This document shows, in pieces, positions 56,944 through 63,969 of a stretch of 64,000 nt of DNA (positions are counted from its first letter, which is position 1; every line of letters begins with the position of its first letter). Below the pieces are notes generated by a model. It saw only the letters and a list, made by a program, of their open reading frames with translations, made no database searches and was not told the origin of the DNA. The DNA comes from a virus. The DNA is taken from positions 1-64,000 of the IMG/VR virus record IMGVR_UViG_3300013005_000033. The stretch is one strand, 5' to 3'. Made by a program: the position numbers and the translations under genes.

Positions 56944-58224
56944 ATGGATAAACGGGTCTCCAAAAGAAAAGAAACGAAGAAGCGTCGGTCAAAAATGGAC
57001 TGCCGAGTCTTCGAGTTGAAACTGGACCGCTCCAAGATGTCAAAGAAGACCCGTACGCACCTTTCGCAACTGTTCACGGAGGCGAAGTGGTTCTACAACT
57101 ACTGCCTGTCCATGGATGACATCAACGAGTCCGACACCACAGCCAAGACCGTCCCCGTCAAGGTAGAGGACAGGTACGAGGATCGGCCACTGATTGTTTT
57201 CGGCGGAGAGATGAAGCAGGCGATGAAGGCAAGAATATTCGGGTCTTTGTCCTCGCTCAAGGCCCTGAAGGAAAAGGGACACAAGGTCGGAAGACTAAAG
57301 TTCAAGAGCAGGATCAACTCCATACCTCTGAAACAGTATGGTGCGACCCACCAGTTGGATAAGAAAAAGTCAATGGTCAAGATCAGGAGCGTGAGGAAGT
57401 GGCTCAAGGCATCCGGACTCAACCAAATTCCCGACGATGTTGAGATCGCCAACGCCAACCTCGTGCGGAAGGCCGACGACTTCTACCTCAAGGTCACCAC
57501 CTTCGGCGAGAAGAAGGAGAGGGTCGTGCCGGAGGCGAGCATCGGCATAGACTTCGGGTGCGAGACCCAGTTGACGTTCAGCGACGGTACGAAGGTCGAG
57601 TTCCAGGTCCCCGTGAGCAAGCGGCTCCGCCGATTGGACAGGAAGATCATGAGGGACAGACGTCCCGACTCCAAGAAGAAGAACCAAGACAGGATCAAGA
57701 GACAGCGGGAGTACGAACGTATTTCCAACAGGAAGAAGGACATAAGGAACAAGATCGTTCATGCGATAACCAGCAGTTTCAGGTATGTGTGCTTTCAGGA
57801 CGAGAGCGTCCACGCTTGGCAAGCAAGTGGTCACGGGAGGAAGATACAGAATTCTGGCATCGGCGGGATAATCTCCGACTTGAAGAACAAGTCGGTAACG
57901 CCGTGTGAGGTTCCCAAGTTCTTCCCCTCGACCAAGCTCTGTCCGAGTTGCGGCAGTTTGAATAGGCTTTCTTTGGGGGAAAGGACATACCGGTGCGGTT
58001 GTGGTTTTGAGCGTGACCGTGACTGGAAGTCGGCCTCTTGTATAGAGACCGAAGGTTTGATACAAAAAAGAGTACCTGTGGAACGCAGGGATTTTAAGGT
58101 GCAGGAGAGTTCCGCCTCTGCCTTCGTCGGGCTGTTGAGTAAGATCAACGGAATCCGCGTGAAGGCAAGCGGGTTCAATGAATGCAGGAAGCCCACGGCT
58201 TCAGCGAGCCTGAGGGCTCGCTGA
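56944..58224 (+). CDS. tnpB: TnpB RNA-guided nuclease
   Basis: 426 residues. RuvC acidic residues are present: SIGIDFGCETQL, VCFQDESVHAW and ERDRDWKSAS, with a zinc ribbon CPSCGS...YRCGCG. The N-terminus is basic; the true start may be ATG 56995, since a small hairpin (GACCCGT/ACGGGTC) overlaps ATG 56944. The last residues and stop lie in the right-end hairpin, the region expected to give the omega-RNA. It is G+C-richer than the leftward TnpB and only distantly similar to it. Confidence 0.92.
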   Translation: MDKRVSKRKETKKRRSKMDCRVFELKLDRSKMSKKTRTHLSQLFTEAKWFYNYCLSMDDINESDTTAKTVPVKVEDRYEDRPLIVFGGEMKQAMKARIFGSLSSLKALKEKGHKVGRLKFKSRINSIPLKQYGATHQLDKKKSMVKIRSVRKWLKASGLNQIPDDVEIANANLVRKADDFYLKVTTFGEKKERVVPEASIGIDFGCETQLTFSDGTKVEFQVPVSKRLRRLDRKIMRDRRPDSKKKNQDRIKRQREYERISNRKKDIRNKIVHAITSSFRYVCFQDESVHAWQASGHGRKIQNSGIGGIISDLKNKSVTPCEVPKFFPSTKLCPSCGSLNRLSLGERTYRCGCGFERDRDWKSASCIETEGLIQKRVPVERRDFKVQESSASAFVGLLSKINGIRVKASGFNECRKPTASASLRAR

Positions 58225-58233
58225 AGCCGTGGG
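58192..58233 (+). other. right-end hairpin of the TnpB element, likely omega-RNA 3' scaffold
   Basis: A perfect 18-bp stem (from CCCACGGCTTCAGCGAGC) with a 6-base loop, overlapping the tnpB stop codon. TnpB guides usually consist of this 3' region plus the flanking DNA, so the guide here would read from about 58243 into the next gene. Confidence 0.75.
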
Positions 58234-58242
58234 TAGTTCACA

Positions 58243-58488
58243 ATGAGCGCAGACAACTTTGTCATCGTCCGCAAGTTTGAGGACGGGTGGCGTTGGGCCA
58301 TGGGCTTCGCCACCCATTGTGTTGAAAACAACCTCTCTTTTGGAGAGGGGGTCAAGGACCGGAGTTTCGTCAACGGCCCATTCGGCACGATTGAAGATGC
58401 GTCAAGCCACGCCGAAAAAGAACTCGGAATCATCGAGTACGGAATAATCGTGGACAACCATAAAGAGATCCATAATGACCACGCTTGA
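58243..58488 (+). CDS. MSADNF-type small conserved protein, copy 1 (81 aa)
   Basis: The protein MSADNFVIVRKFEDGWRWAM ... GFATHCVENN ... SFVNGPFGTIEDASSHAEKE matches copy 2 at 63474 along its length. This type of small protein (MSADN... with a Trp-rich strand) occurs widely in phages and bacteria; its function is not known. Its first base pairs come from the TnpB element end: the ancestral start was probably TTG, as in copy 2. Confidence 0.75.
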   Translation: MSADNFVIVRKFEDGWRWAMGFATHCVENNLSFGEGVKDRSFVNGPFGTIEDASSHAEKELGIIEYGIIVDNHKEIHNDHA

Positions 58489-58744
58489 ATATTGGGTTGT
58501 TCGTGTGGCCTATTTGGTCGAGGGCGCCGCCGGAGTCGCCGGACTGGCCGCTATGGTGCTTGTTCCTTGGATTCTTCTGATCGGGTTTGTTTCGTGCTGG
58601 CTTTGGCGCCGATCAAAGTATTCAAAACTCCGTTCCGCCGTCAGGCGCCTCTTGGACGATGTCAACTCCCGCTACCCGGACAAGAACCCAAGGGAGTGGA
58701 GTTGTCCCTATATGCAGGCCTTGGACGACATGACCCATACATGA
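58475..58744 (+). CDS. membrane protein with shared C-terminal module (89 aa)
   Basis: A long hydrophobic segment (GVAGLAAMVLVPWILLIGFV) is followed by the soluble module RRLLDDVNSRYPDKNPREWS...MQALDDM. The module is nearly identical, also at DNA level, to the end of the gene at 63685, which has an unrelated, soluble N-terminus. It follows the MSADNF gene as its counterpart does. Confidence 0.72.
   Translation: MTTLEYWVVRVAYLVEGAAGVAGLAAMVLVPWILLIGFVSCWLWRRSKYSKLRSAVRRLLDDVNSRYPDKNPREWSCPYMQALDDMTHT
58628..58734 (+). repeat. 107-bp duplicated coding segment, copy 1
   Basis: Closely matches 63844-63950 at DNA level, without gaps, and encodes the LLDDVNSRYPDKNPREW module. Sequence identity drops sharply on both sides, marking a module exchanged between two different N-termini. 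Confidence 0.85.
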
Positions 58745-59118
58745 AAAACCAAGCCATCAAACTCTTGCTGTGCCGGATGCACGAACTTTCTTGTTGGTAT
58801 CGGACCAACTTCAGGAACCATAGCCAATTAGACGGCTACAGGTCCGAGTATGACTTGCACCAAGCCTACCTTGAGGAGATCGGATGCTCTTGCGTCCGTA
58901 GAGAGAAAATCATCGTCCGAGAGTTCTTGCAGAATCCCGACAAACAAACCTTGGAATCCCTCGGGCTTCCGGAAGGACGATTCGTCGCTTTGGCCCACCC
59001 TTGGGAGGCGACTACGATCATACTTATACCCGAAGACCTCGCCATGAAGGCCGTCGTTCTCGGGGAGTTCCCGGCAATGGATGCGTTCGGGCAACCAAGG
59101 AGCCATCAACTTGCATGA
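58741..59118 (+). CDS. LGFP array family protein (125 aa)
   Basis: Blocks: IKLLLCRMHELSCWYRTNF, LHQAYLEEIGCSCV and IILIPEDLAMKAVVLGEFP, with a C-terminal extension (AMDAFGQPRSHQLA). A longer variable loop lies between blocks two and three. ATGA overlaps at both ends. Confidence 0.77.
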   Translation: MKNQAIKLLLCRMHELSCWYRTNFRNHSQLDGYRSEYDLHQAYLEEIGCSCVRREKIIVREFLQNPDKQTLESLGLPEGRFVALAHPWEATTIILIPEDLAMKAVVLGEFPAMDAFGQPRSHQLA

Positions 59119-59354
59119 GAGTCTATATCGTCATCGGAACGACGGAAGGCGTCTACCAAGACGAAATCGGCGGGCCTTTTCTCCCTCATCCCGACAAGGA
59201 AATCGTTGAAGTATTCTCAAAGCAGGAGGATGCGGAGAATTTCGTCAAGAACAGGAAGTTGAAGAAGCCGGAAAGAGGGAGTTACGGCGACACCTCCTTC
59301 TACAAGGGCGGATACTACGAACTTGAGGTAGAGGAACATGAAGTCAGAGGATGA
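59115..59354 (+). CDS. hypothetical protein (79 aa)
   Basis: Start set at ATG 59115 (overlap with the previous stop). The fold seems alpha/beta: MRVYIVIGTTEGVYQDEIGG, VEVFSKQEDAENFVKNRKLK, YYELEVEEHEV. Resembles small 'ferredoxin-like' helper proteins, but I cannot name it. It lacks the array signature. Confidence 0.62.
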   Translation: MRVYIVIGTTEGVYQDEIGGPFLPHPDKEIVEVFSKQEDAENFVKNRKLKKPERGSYGDTSFYKGGYYELEVEEHEVRG

Positions 59355-59655
59355 CGACGGACGCTATTTGCTCTTGGGAGGAAGATCCTCGCCCGGCCCT
59401 CTGTCGGCTCAAGGCCCCATCTACGACAGGTTCCAGAATTTTTTGTACGACATGGTGGCCCTCGGTACGCCGCAGCCGAAGGGGAGGGCGGATGCCTTGA
59501 AGACGAGACTAGAGGGTGTCGGGGTCAGATTTTCAAATAACCCATGGCCTCCGACCCGAAAGCCAAACGAATGGGTGTTCGCATCGCCCTTCGGAGCGCA
59601 CCTCGCAATTGACAAGGAAACCGCCGAGAAAATATTGGTGCTGGGACTGCCATGA
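59338..59655 (+). CDS. LGFP array family protein (105 aa)
   Basis: N-terminal block is diverged (IYDRFQNFLYDMVALG); the middle block is LKTRLEGVGVRF; the end is LAIDKETAEKILVLGLP, closest to the ends at 54200 and 59652. Coupled to the next gene by ATGA. Confidence 0.73.
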   Translation: MKSEDDDGRYLLLGGRSSPGPLSAQGPIYDRFQNFLYDMVALGTPQPKGRADALKTRLEGVGVRFSNNPWPPTRKPNEWVFASPFGAHLAIDKETAEKILVLGLP

Positions 59656-59966
59656 GAGACCTTATTGACATCGTAAAGATCGCAAATCAGCATCCCCACC
59701 AAGGCTATCCGAGGAAAATGAAGGTCTATGACATTCTTCAAAGAAAGTATACCGAATCCTTTGAAAACAAAGAGATGGATGTGTTCAGCCATGTGGCCTA
59801 CGCAATGGCAAAGACGAAGTGGCACGAATATCTCAAGTCGCTCGGCATGACTTTTGACATAGAGGAAGGCATACTTGATCCTTCCTGTCATCTGGAATGG
59901 CAGCAGAGATGGATCAAGATTTCCGAAGAAACGATGAACAAGATATTGACATTGGGGTTGCCATGA
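59652..59966 (+). CDS. LGFP array family protein (104 aa)
   Basis: Blocks: VYDILQRKYTESFENKEMD, KWHEYLKSLGMTF and KISEETMNKILTLGLP. Belongs with the short-ended (LGLP) subgroup. Linked to both neighbours by ATGA. Confidence 0.75.
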   Translation: MRDLIDIVKIANQHPHQGYPRKMKVYDILQRKYTESFENKEMDVFSHVAYAMAKTKWHEYLKSLGMTFDIEEGILDPSCHLEWQQRWIKISEETMNKILTLGLP

Positions 59967-60256
59967 GATGGGAAAGACGATCCATATCAAAACTTGAACT
60001 GATTCTTCGCGAGAGGTTTTCAAAACTGCACGCAGAACGCTTGCCCGTGACCGTCGGCCGGCACTTGAACATCGTCAAGGAGTGGACCAAGCTCCTTGAG
60101 GAATCGGGATGTCTTTTTTCTTCAAAGGGCTGTCTCGTGGAGCCCGTGAATCATCCGAAGGGATTCGTCGTCGTGTCCGACCCCATCAAGTGTAGGACGA
60201 TTGCCGTTCCGGAAGAACTCGCCTTGAAGGCGATCGTTTTTGGGGAGATCCCGTGA
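59963..60256 (+). CDS. LGFP array family protein (97 aa)
   Basis: Start set at ATG 59963 (ATGA). Blocks: KLELILRERFSKLHAERL, EWTKLLEESGCLF and RTIAVPEELALKAIVFGEIP. The stop overlaps the next gene's GTG (GTGA). Confidence 0.77.
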   Translation: MRWERRSISKLELILRERFSKLHAERLPVTVGRHLNIVKEWTKLLEESGCLFSSKGCLVEPVNHPKGFVVVSDPIKCRTIAVPEELALKAIVFGEIP

Positions 60257-60618
60257 AAGAAAAACTCTACCAAATCCTCAACGACAAGTGGCTTGACATA
60301 GGTGTTCTCTGGCGAGCCACCTTCCGGCGTCAGATCGGCCTTGAAGGACTGCCCCGCAAAACAAACAGAGGACAATTTGATCAACATTTGTGGGACGAAT
60401 ACTTGCGGGAAATGAACATAACCCATCCGGCGGTAGAGGTTCATTTCCTCGGAAGAGAGACCGAACATTACTTCATCGAGAACCCGGCGGCGAAGGAGAA
60501 GTTGGTGGGAGTCCCCAAAGAACTCGCCATGAAGGCCTTGGTGCTGGGGCACTTCCCCGACAGCCCCTCGATTGAGAAAATGCGGGACTGTTTCCATGAA
60601 CCATCAAAAGCTCCTTGA
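60253..60618 (+). CDS. LGFP array family protein, PDSPS subgroup (121 aa)
   Basis: Starts at GTG 60253. Blocks: KEKLYQILNDKWLDIGVLW, LWDEYLREMNI and VGVPKELAMKALVLGHFP, then DSPSIEKMRDCFHEPSKAP. The PDSPS extension links it with 60596, 60907 and 62563, a recently expanded subgroup. Confidence 0.8.
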   Translation: MKEKLYQILNDKWLDIGVLWRATFRRQIGLEGLPRKTNRGQFDQHLWDEYLREMNITHPAVEVHFLGRETEHYFIENPAAKEKLVGVPKELAMKALVLGHFPDSPSIEKMRDCFHEPSKAP

Positions 60619-60910
60619 AATATTCATCGCCAAATTGGACAAGGTCTGTCCGCCGAAGAGCGGACAGAATGTCCGCAATGACGCTTGGTGGTCAATCATA
60701 GAGAAGTATGGATGCAAGATGATACCATCTGGGCAAATAGCGGACCTGGTCAACAACGGACCGAACGACTATGTGTGCATGAAGTCTTTCAATGTATCGG
60801 TGGTGAATGCCCACTGGGTGCTTGTTCCCAAGGAACTTGCTTTGAAGGCCCTGACGCTCGAATACCTTCCCGACAGCCCCTCGGCAGAAAGACCTCGTGA
60901 ATCCACATGA
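60596..60910 (+). CDS. LGFP array family protein, PDSPS subgroup (104 aa)
   Basis: Start set at ATG 60596, inside the end of the previous gene. Blocks: QKLLEIFIAKLDKVC, AWWSIIEKYGCKM and VLVPKELALKALTLEYLP with DSPSAERPREST. The Gly of LG is Glu here, the one clear loss in the signature. Confidence 0.75.
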   Translation: MNHQKLLEIFIAKLDKVCPPKSGQNVRNDAWWSIIEKYGCKMIPSGQIADLVNNGPNDYVCMKSFNVSVVNAHWVLVPKELALKALTLEYLPDSPSAERPREST

Positions 60911-61371
60911 CAAAAGACAAACTCTACCACATCCTCAACGAGAAGTTGTTTGACATCGCCGATCTGTACAAAGGTCACGAGTTGGAGCATTCCCGGCCTG
61001 GGCCGAAGCCGAACTGGATGCCCGTTATCTCAAGTGCGATAAAAGGAATCTTCACAGAACAGTTTGATCTTGAAATCTGGAAATTGTATCTTGAGGAGAT
61101 TGGAGTTATCAAATTTGTTCGCTCCGGATGGTTCAGGGAGAACGATATGGAGGACGAAATCGAGAACCTCTCCTTCGCGGACCTCCAGGGCCAGAAGGTT
61201 GATATTGAATGGATCAAAGAAAATCTTACGATAATTCCGGATCCGCTCGCACAGTTTCATAGGGTCGGAATCCCCAACGAACTCGCCACGAAGGCGTTGG
61301 CCCTCGGGTACTTCCCCGACAGCCCCTCAATTGAAAGAATGCGGGAGGCCTCCCTTGGACACAGCGGATGA
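60907..61371 (+). CDS. LGFP array family protein, PDSPS subgroup, long (154 aa)
   Basis: Blocks: KDKLYHILNEKLFDIADLYK, IWKLYLEEIGVIKF and VGIPNELATKALALGYFP with DSPSIERMREASLGHSG. It carries two longer variable inserts and is closest to 62563 (KLYDILNKKLFDIADLHY). Confidence 0.8.
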   Translation: MTKDKLYHILNEKLFDIADLYKGHELEHSRPGPKPNWMPVISSAIKGIFTEQFDLEIWKLYLEEIGVIKFVRSGWFRENDMEDEIENLSFADLQGQKVDIEWIKENLTIIPDPLAQFHRVGIPNELATKALALGYFPDSPSIERMREASLGHSG

Positions 61372-61648
61372 ACTGTACGAACTGTACAAAATGCTTGAGA
61401 GGAGACACCGCGACCTCATGGTCTTCTTCAGCAATATTTGTTGCGATCCGAACCGCTGGCCGATACATTTGAGGCCGATCTGGGACAAGTACTTGCTGAG
61501 TCTGGATTGCAAAAAAGGCCTCCAACCAGGCGACTTCCTGTACATCCCCAGTCCCTCGAACGAATGGAAGGAGACGGTAGCCTTCCCCAAGGATGTGGCG
61601 TTCAAAGCCTTGGTTCTCGGCGAACTGCCGGAAATGGACCTGGAATGA
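61355..61648 (+). CDS. LGFP array family protein (97 aa)
   Basis: Start set at TTG 61355, with GGGAGG six bases upstream; a further ATG lies 24 bases earlier. Blocks: ELYELYKMLERRHRDLMV, IWDKYLLSLDC and VAFPKDVAFKALVLGELP with EMDLE. Coupled to the next by ATGA. Confidence 0.75.
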   Translation: MDTADELYELYKMLERRHRDLMVFFSNICCDPNRWPIHLRPIWDKYLLSLDCKKGLQPGDFLYIPSPSNEWKETVAFPKDVAFKALVLGELPEMDLE

Positions 61649-61956
61649 CAGACAAGATCAACGACGAGACATACAGGCTTCTCAAGAAGAGGTTTGACGA
61701 ACTGGCGGGTGTCATGGGCTTAAAGGGTCGCCTTGGCGATCTTTGGCTCAACTACCTTGAGGGCTTGGGATGCGCCGTAGTTGAAAACATTCGCCCAACC
61801 AACCCACCTTCGGAATCGGAGAACTTCGTGGTCTGTCGCAACCCATCAAGCCCCCCGTTCGGCAAAGGGTTTGTCGAGGAGGTGCGGATTCCCAAGGAGA
61901 CCGCGCTCAAGGCTATTTTGATAAGCGATTTTCCACCCGGAACCCAGCAAAAATGA
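61645..61956 (+). CDS. LGFP array family protein (103 aa)
   Basis: Blocks: ETYRLLKKRFDELAGVM, LWLNYLEGLGCAVV and VRIPKETALKAILISDFP, with LG replaced by IS, then PGTQQK. It shares MTDK and LKKRFD with the next gene, so the two are a tandem pair. Confidence 0.75.
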   Translation: MTDKINDETYRLLKKRFDELAGVMGLKGRLGDLWLNYLEGLGCAVVENIRPTNPPSESENFVVCRNPSSPPFGKGFVEEVRIPKETALKAILISDFPPGTQQK

Positions 61957-62282
61957 CAGACAAGATGAGCAAAAAGATATACGCGCTCTTGAAGAAGAGG
62001 TTTGACGACCTCATAGACTTGTACATAAAAAAGAGCGGCTCGCTCTCCATCTGGACTCCAAACATAGACCAGATGTGGCGGGACTATCTTGACGAGATCG
62101 GGTGTTTACGATACCACAGTTCAGATATTCTTGACCATGTCATTTCAAACATTGACGATTATGTGGTCTGTCTGAATCCCCAGAGTAGTTTCACGGGCTA
62201 CATAGCGGTTCCCAAAGAGACCGCGTTCAAGGCCGTCGTCCTCGGCGAGTTTCCGGAGATTTCGTTTGAGGTTGCGAAATGA
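61953..62282 (+). CDS. LGFP array family protein (109 aa)
   Basis: Blocks: KKIYALLKKRFDDLIDLYI, MWRDYLDEIGCLRY and IAVPKETAFKAVVLGEFP with EISFEVAK. A typical, fully conserved copy. ATGA overlaps both neighbours. Confidence 0.8.
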   Translation: MTDKMSKKIYALLKKRFDDLIDLYIKKSGSLSIWTPNIDQMWRDYLDEIGCLRYHSSDILDHVISNIDDYVVCLNPQSSFTGYIAVPKETAFKAVVLGEFPEISFEVAK

Positions 62283-62566
62283 ATTCTGAAATGGGCTCCA
62301 CCAAGCTGCACCAACTTCTAGAGGAGAAGTGGGAAAAGGTGTTTGGACAGTACCGCTCCCTCCAAAAATGGGCGGAATATATCAACGAGATGGGCTTCAA
62401 GACAACAAGAATCGTATATGCTCCCGACGGACATGCCGCATATGCGATGAAATTTCCCGACCACGAGGATGTCTTCTTCGTCCTTGATCCATTGAGCAAA
62501 TTGCATCTCATTTCAATTCCCAAGGAAGTCGCCTTCAAGGTTCTGGCCTTGGGAGGGTTCCCGTGA
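62279..62566 (+). CDS. LGFP array family protein (95 aa)
   Basis: Blocks: STKLHQLLEEKWEKVFGQY, KWAEYINEMGFKTT and ISIPKEVAFKVLALGGFP. The variable loop is shorter than in its neighbours. GTGA overlap with the next start. Confidence 0.8.
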   Translation: MNSEMGSTKLHQLLEEKWEKVFGQYRSLQKWAEYINEMGFKTTRIVYAPDGHAAYAMKFPDHEDVFFVLDPLSKLHLISIPKEVAFKVLALGGFP

Positions 62567-63477
62567 ATGAAAAACTCTATGACATCCTGAACAAGAAACT
62601 TTTTGACATCGCGGACTTGCACTACGAAAAAGCCAATTCTCCGCACCGCCAAGAACCCCGCCACGAGCGCCTTGGCAAAAAGATTGTTTCTAGTTCCCCG
62701 GTTTCTACCTCGTTTGGCCCGAAGATCATGTTCCCCAAGCATGTTTGGCGCTCATATCTCGACGAGATGGGAATCGTCAAAGCCGAGGGGGTTGAACAGC
62801 GAGTCCTTCCTGTCGGAAAATTTTTGATCGTGGCGGATCCTCTTGTTGCATACGAAAAGTTGGGCGTCCCCGAAGAACTCGCCATGAAGGCCTTAGCCCT
62901 TGGATACTTCCCCGACAGCCCCTCAATCGAGAATATGCGGGAGACAGCCTTAGAAGAACCAGTTTACACGATCAAAAGTCGGGGCTATAATGCTCTAGGA
63001 AAAACTCAAATGATCTACCTCGTGCTTGCAGTCGCGCTACTTCTCGCCATCCCGATAGGGCTGGAATGCTTGTTCGCCTATCTCATGGACGACGCCGAGA
63101 AAAACCGCCACCTTCGGGAAACAAGTGATAAAATCATGAAAGAAAATCGCCATGACGCTCTCCTTGAGGCCGCGACGCGACTTTATGAGTGCGATTTTTG
63201 GAAGCCAACTAGAATGTCGGAGGATGAGGCATCTAAGGCGTGGGAGGCGTTGCGTGACGCAATTGGGCTTTCGCCGGGAACAGCCACTCAGTGCGACGGG
63301 CGCATCGGCTCCTCGACTAATGGAGCCTCATCTCTCACCGACGCGGAGCGGGCTGCGATCCTTTTCTTCGTAGACAAGCATCGCAAAATCCAGAAGGATG
63401 GCGAAAATTACTGCTGTATTGAGGCGAGTCTGCACGCCGATGCGCTTCAGGGCTTGCTTGAAAGGGAGTCCCGTTGA
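62563..63477 (+). CDS. LGFP array family domain fused to a membrane protein (304 aa)
   Basis: Residues 1-130 are a PDSPS-type array domain (MNEKLYDILNKKLFDIADLH, VWRSYLDEMGI, VPEELAMKALALGYFP). The frame then continues into a membrane helix (MIYLVLAVALLLAIPIGLEC) and a soluble domain with a Cys-rich end (ENYCCIEASLHADALQGLLE). An internal promoter and an ATG at 63010 with AGGA upstream suggest the second part is also made alone. Probably a recent read-through fusion of two genes. Confidence 0.7.
   Translation: MNEKLYDILNKKLFDIADLHYEKANSPHRQEPRHERLGKKIVSSSPVSTSFGPKIMFPKHVWRSYLDEMGIVKAEGVEQRVLPVGKFLIVADPLVAYEKLGVPEELAMKALALGYFPDSPSIENMRETALEEPVYTIKSRGYNALGKTQMIYLVLAVALLLAIPIGLECLFAYLMDDAEKNRHLRETSDKIMKENRHDALLEAATRLYECDFWKPTRMSEDEASKAWEALRDAIGLSPGTATQCDGRIGSSTNGASSLTDAERAAILFFVDKHRKIQKDGENYCCIEASLHADALQGLLERESR
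62963..62991 (+). promoter_or_regulatory. sigma70-type promoter inside the fused gene
   Basis: TTTACA (62963-62968), a 17-bp spacer and TATAAT (62986-62991), followed by AGGA and ATG 63010. It would express the membrane part alone. The spacer's AAAAG and the GGCTATAATG end resemble the segment before 52181. Confidence 0.5.
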
Positions 63478-63692
63478 GCGCCGACAACTTCGTGGTCGTC
63501 CGCAAATTTGATGACGGGTGGTATTGGGCCATGGGATTCGCCACCAACTATGTGGAAAACGACAAGCCCTTTGAGGCAATTGAACCAGATCAGTTCGTAA
63601 ATGGCCCGTTCGGCACGGCCGAAGAAGCCGAGGAACACGCCAGCAAGGATTTGGGAATCATAGAGTACGGAATAGTGGTGAGTCATGATTGA
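63474..63692 (+). CDS. MSADNF-type small conserved protein, copy 2 (72 aa)
   Basis: Starts at TTG 63474, overlapping the previous stop (TTGA). It matches copy 1 at 58243 over its whole length (MSADNFVVVRKFDDGWYWAM, GPFGTAEEAEEHASKDLGII). It shows the ancestral arrangement that the TnpB element disturbed in copy 1. Function unknown. Confidence 0.75.
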   Translation: MSADNFVVVRKFDDGWYWAMGFATNYVENDKPFEAIEPDQFVNGPFGTAEEAEEHASKDLGIIEYGIVVSHD

Positions 63693-63969
63693 AAAACAAG
63701 TCCCCCTGCACGAGCTTCTGGCGTCCGTCCCGGAAGACCACCGATTGGTCATCCACGGGGAGGGAAGATACCCGTCCAGCACCAGCATCCCTGTGGGAAG
63801 GCTGTGCCAAGAGGCATCCAAGGAGTTAGAGAAACAATTTGAACTCCGTTTCGCCGTCAAGAGACTCCTGGATGACGTCAACTCCCGCTACCCGGACAAG
63901 AACCCAAGGGAGTGGAGTTGCCCCTACATGCAGGCTTTGGACGACATGACACGCGAGAAAACGATATGA
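63685..63969 (+). CDS. soluble protein with shared C-terminal module (94 aa)
   Basis: The N-terminus (MIEKQVPLHELLASVPEDHR) is soluble and unrelated to the membrane N-terminus at 58475; the last third carries the same LLDDVNSRYPDKNPREW module. A further gene may start at 63986 (ATG with AAAAGGA upstream) and run off the right edge, but only five codons are seen. Confidence 0.7.
   Translation: MIEKQVPLHELLASVPEDHRLVIHGEGRYPSSTSIPVGRLCQEASKELEKQFELRFAVKRLLDDVNSRYPDKNPREWSCPYMQALDDMTREKTI
63844..63950 (+). repeat. 107-bp duplicated coding segment, copy 2
   Basis: The partner of 58628-58734; most differences are silent third-base changes, which suggests selection on the module. Confidence 0.85.

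Larger units (their letters stand above)
56893..58242 (+). mobile_element. TnpB-only insertion element (IS1341-like)
   Basis: A single tnpB with a long right-end hairpin and no tnpA. The right boundary is seen twice: homology to the paralogous gene at 63474 begins immediately after GTTCACAA, and the solitary end at 50931 shares sequence up to the same point. The left boundary is near 56893, right after the stop of an array gene, judged by the same paralogue. No target duplication is visible, as expected for IS200/IS605 relatives. Confidence 0.75.

Noticed and set aside
57370-58065. Long minus-strand ORF opposite tnpB
   Set aside because: A high-G+C antisense shadow; the plus strand encodes a full TnpB with all RuvC residues.
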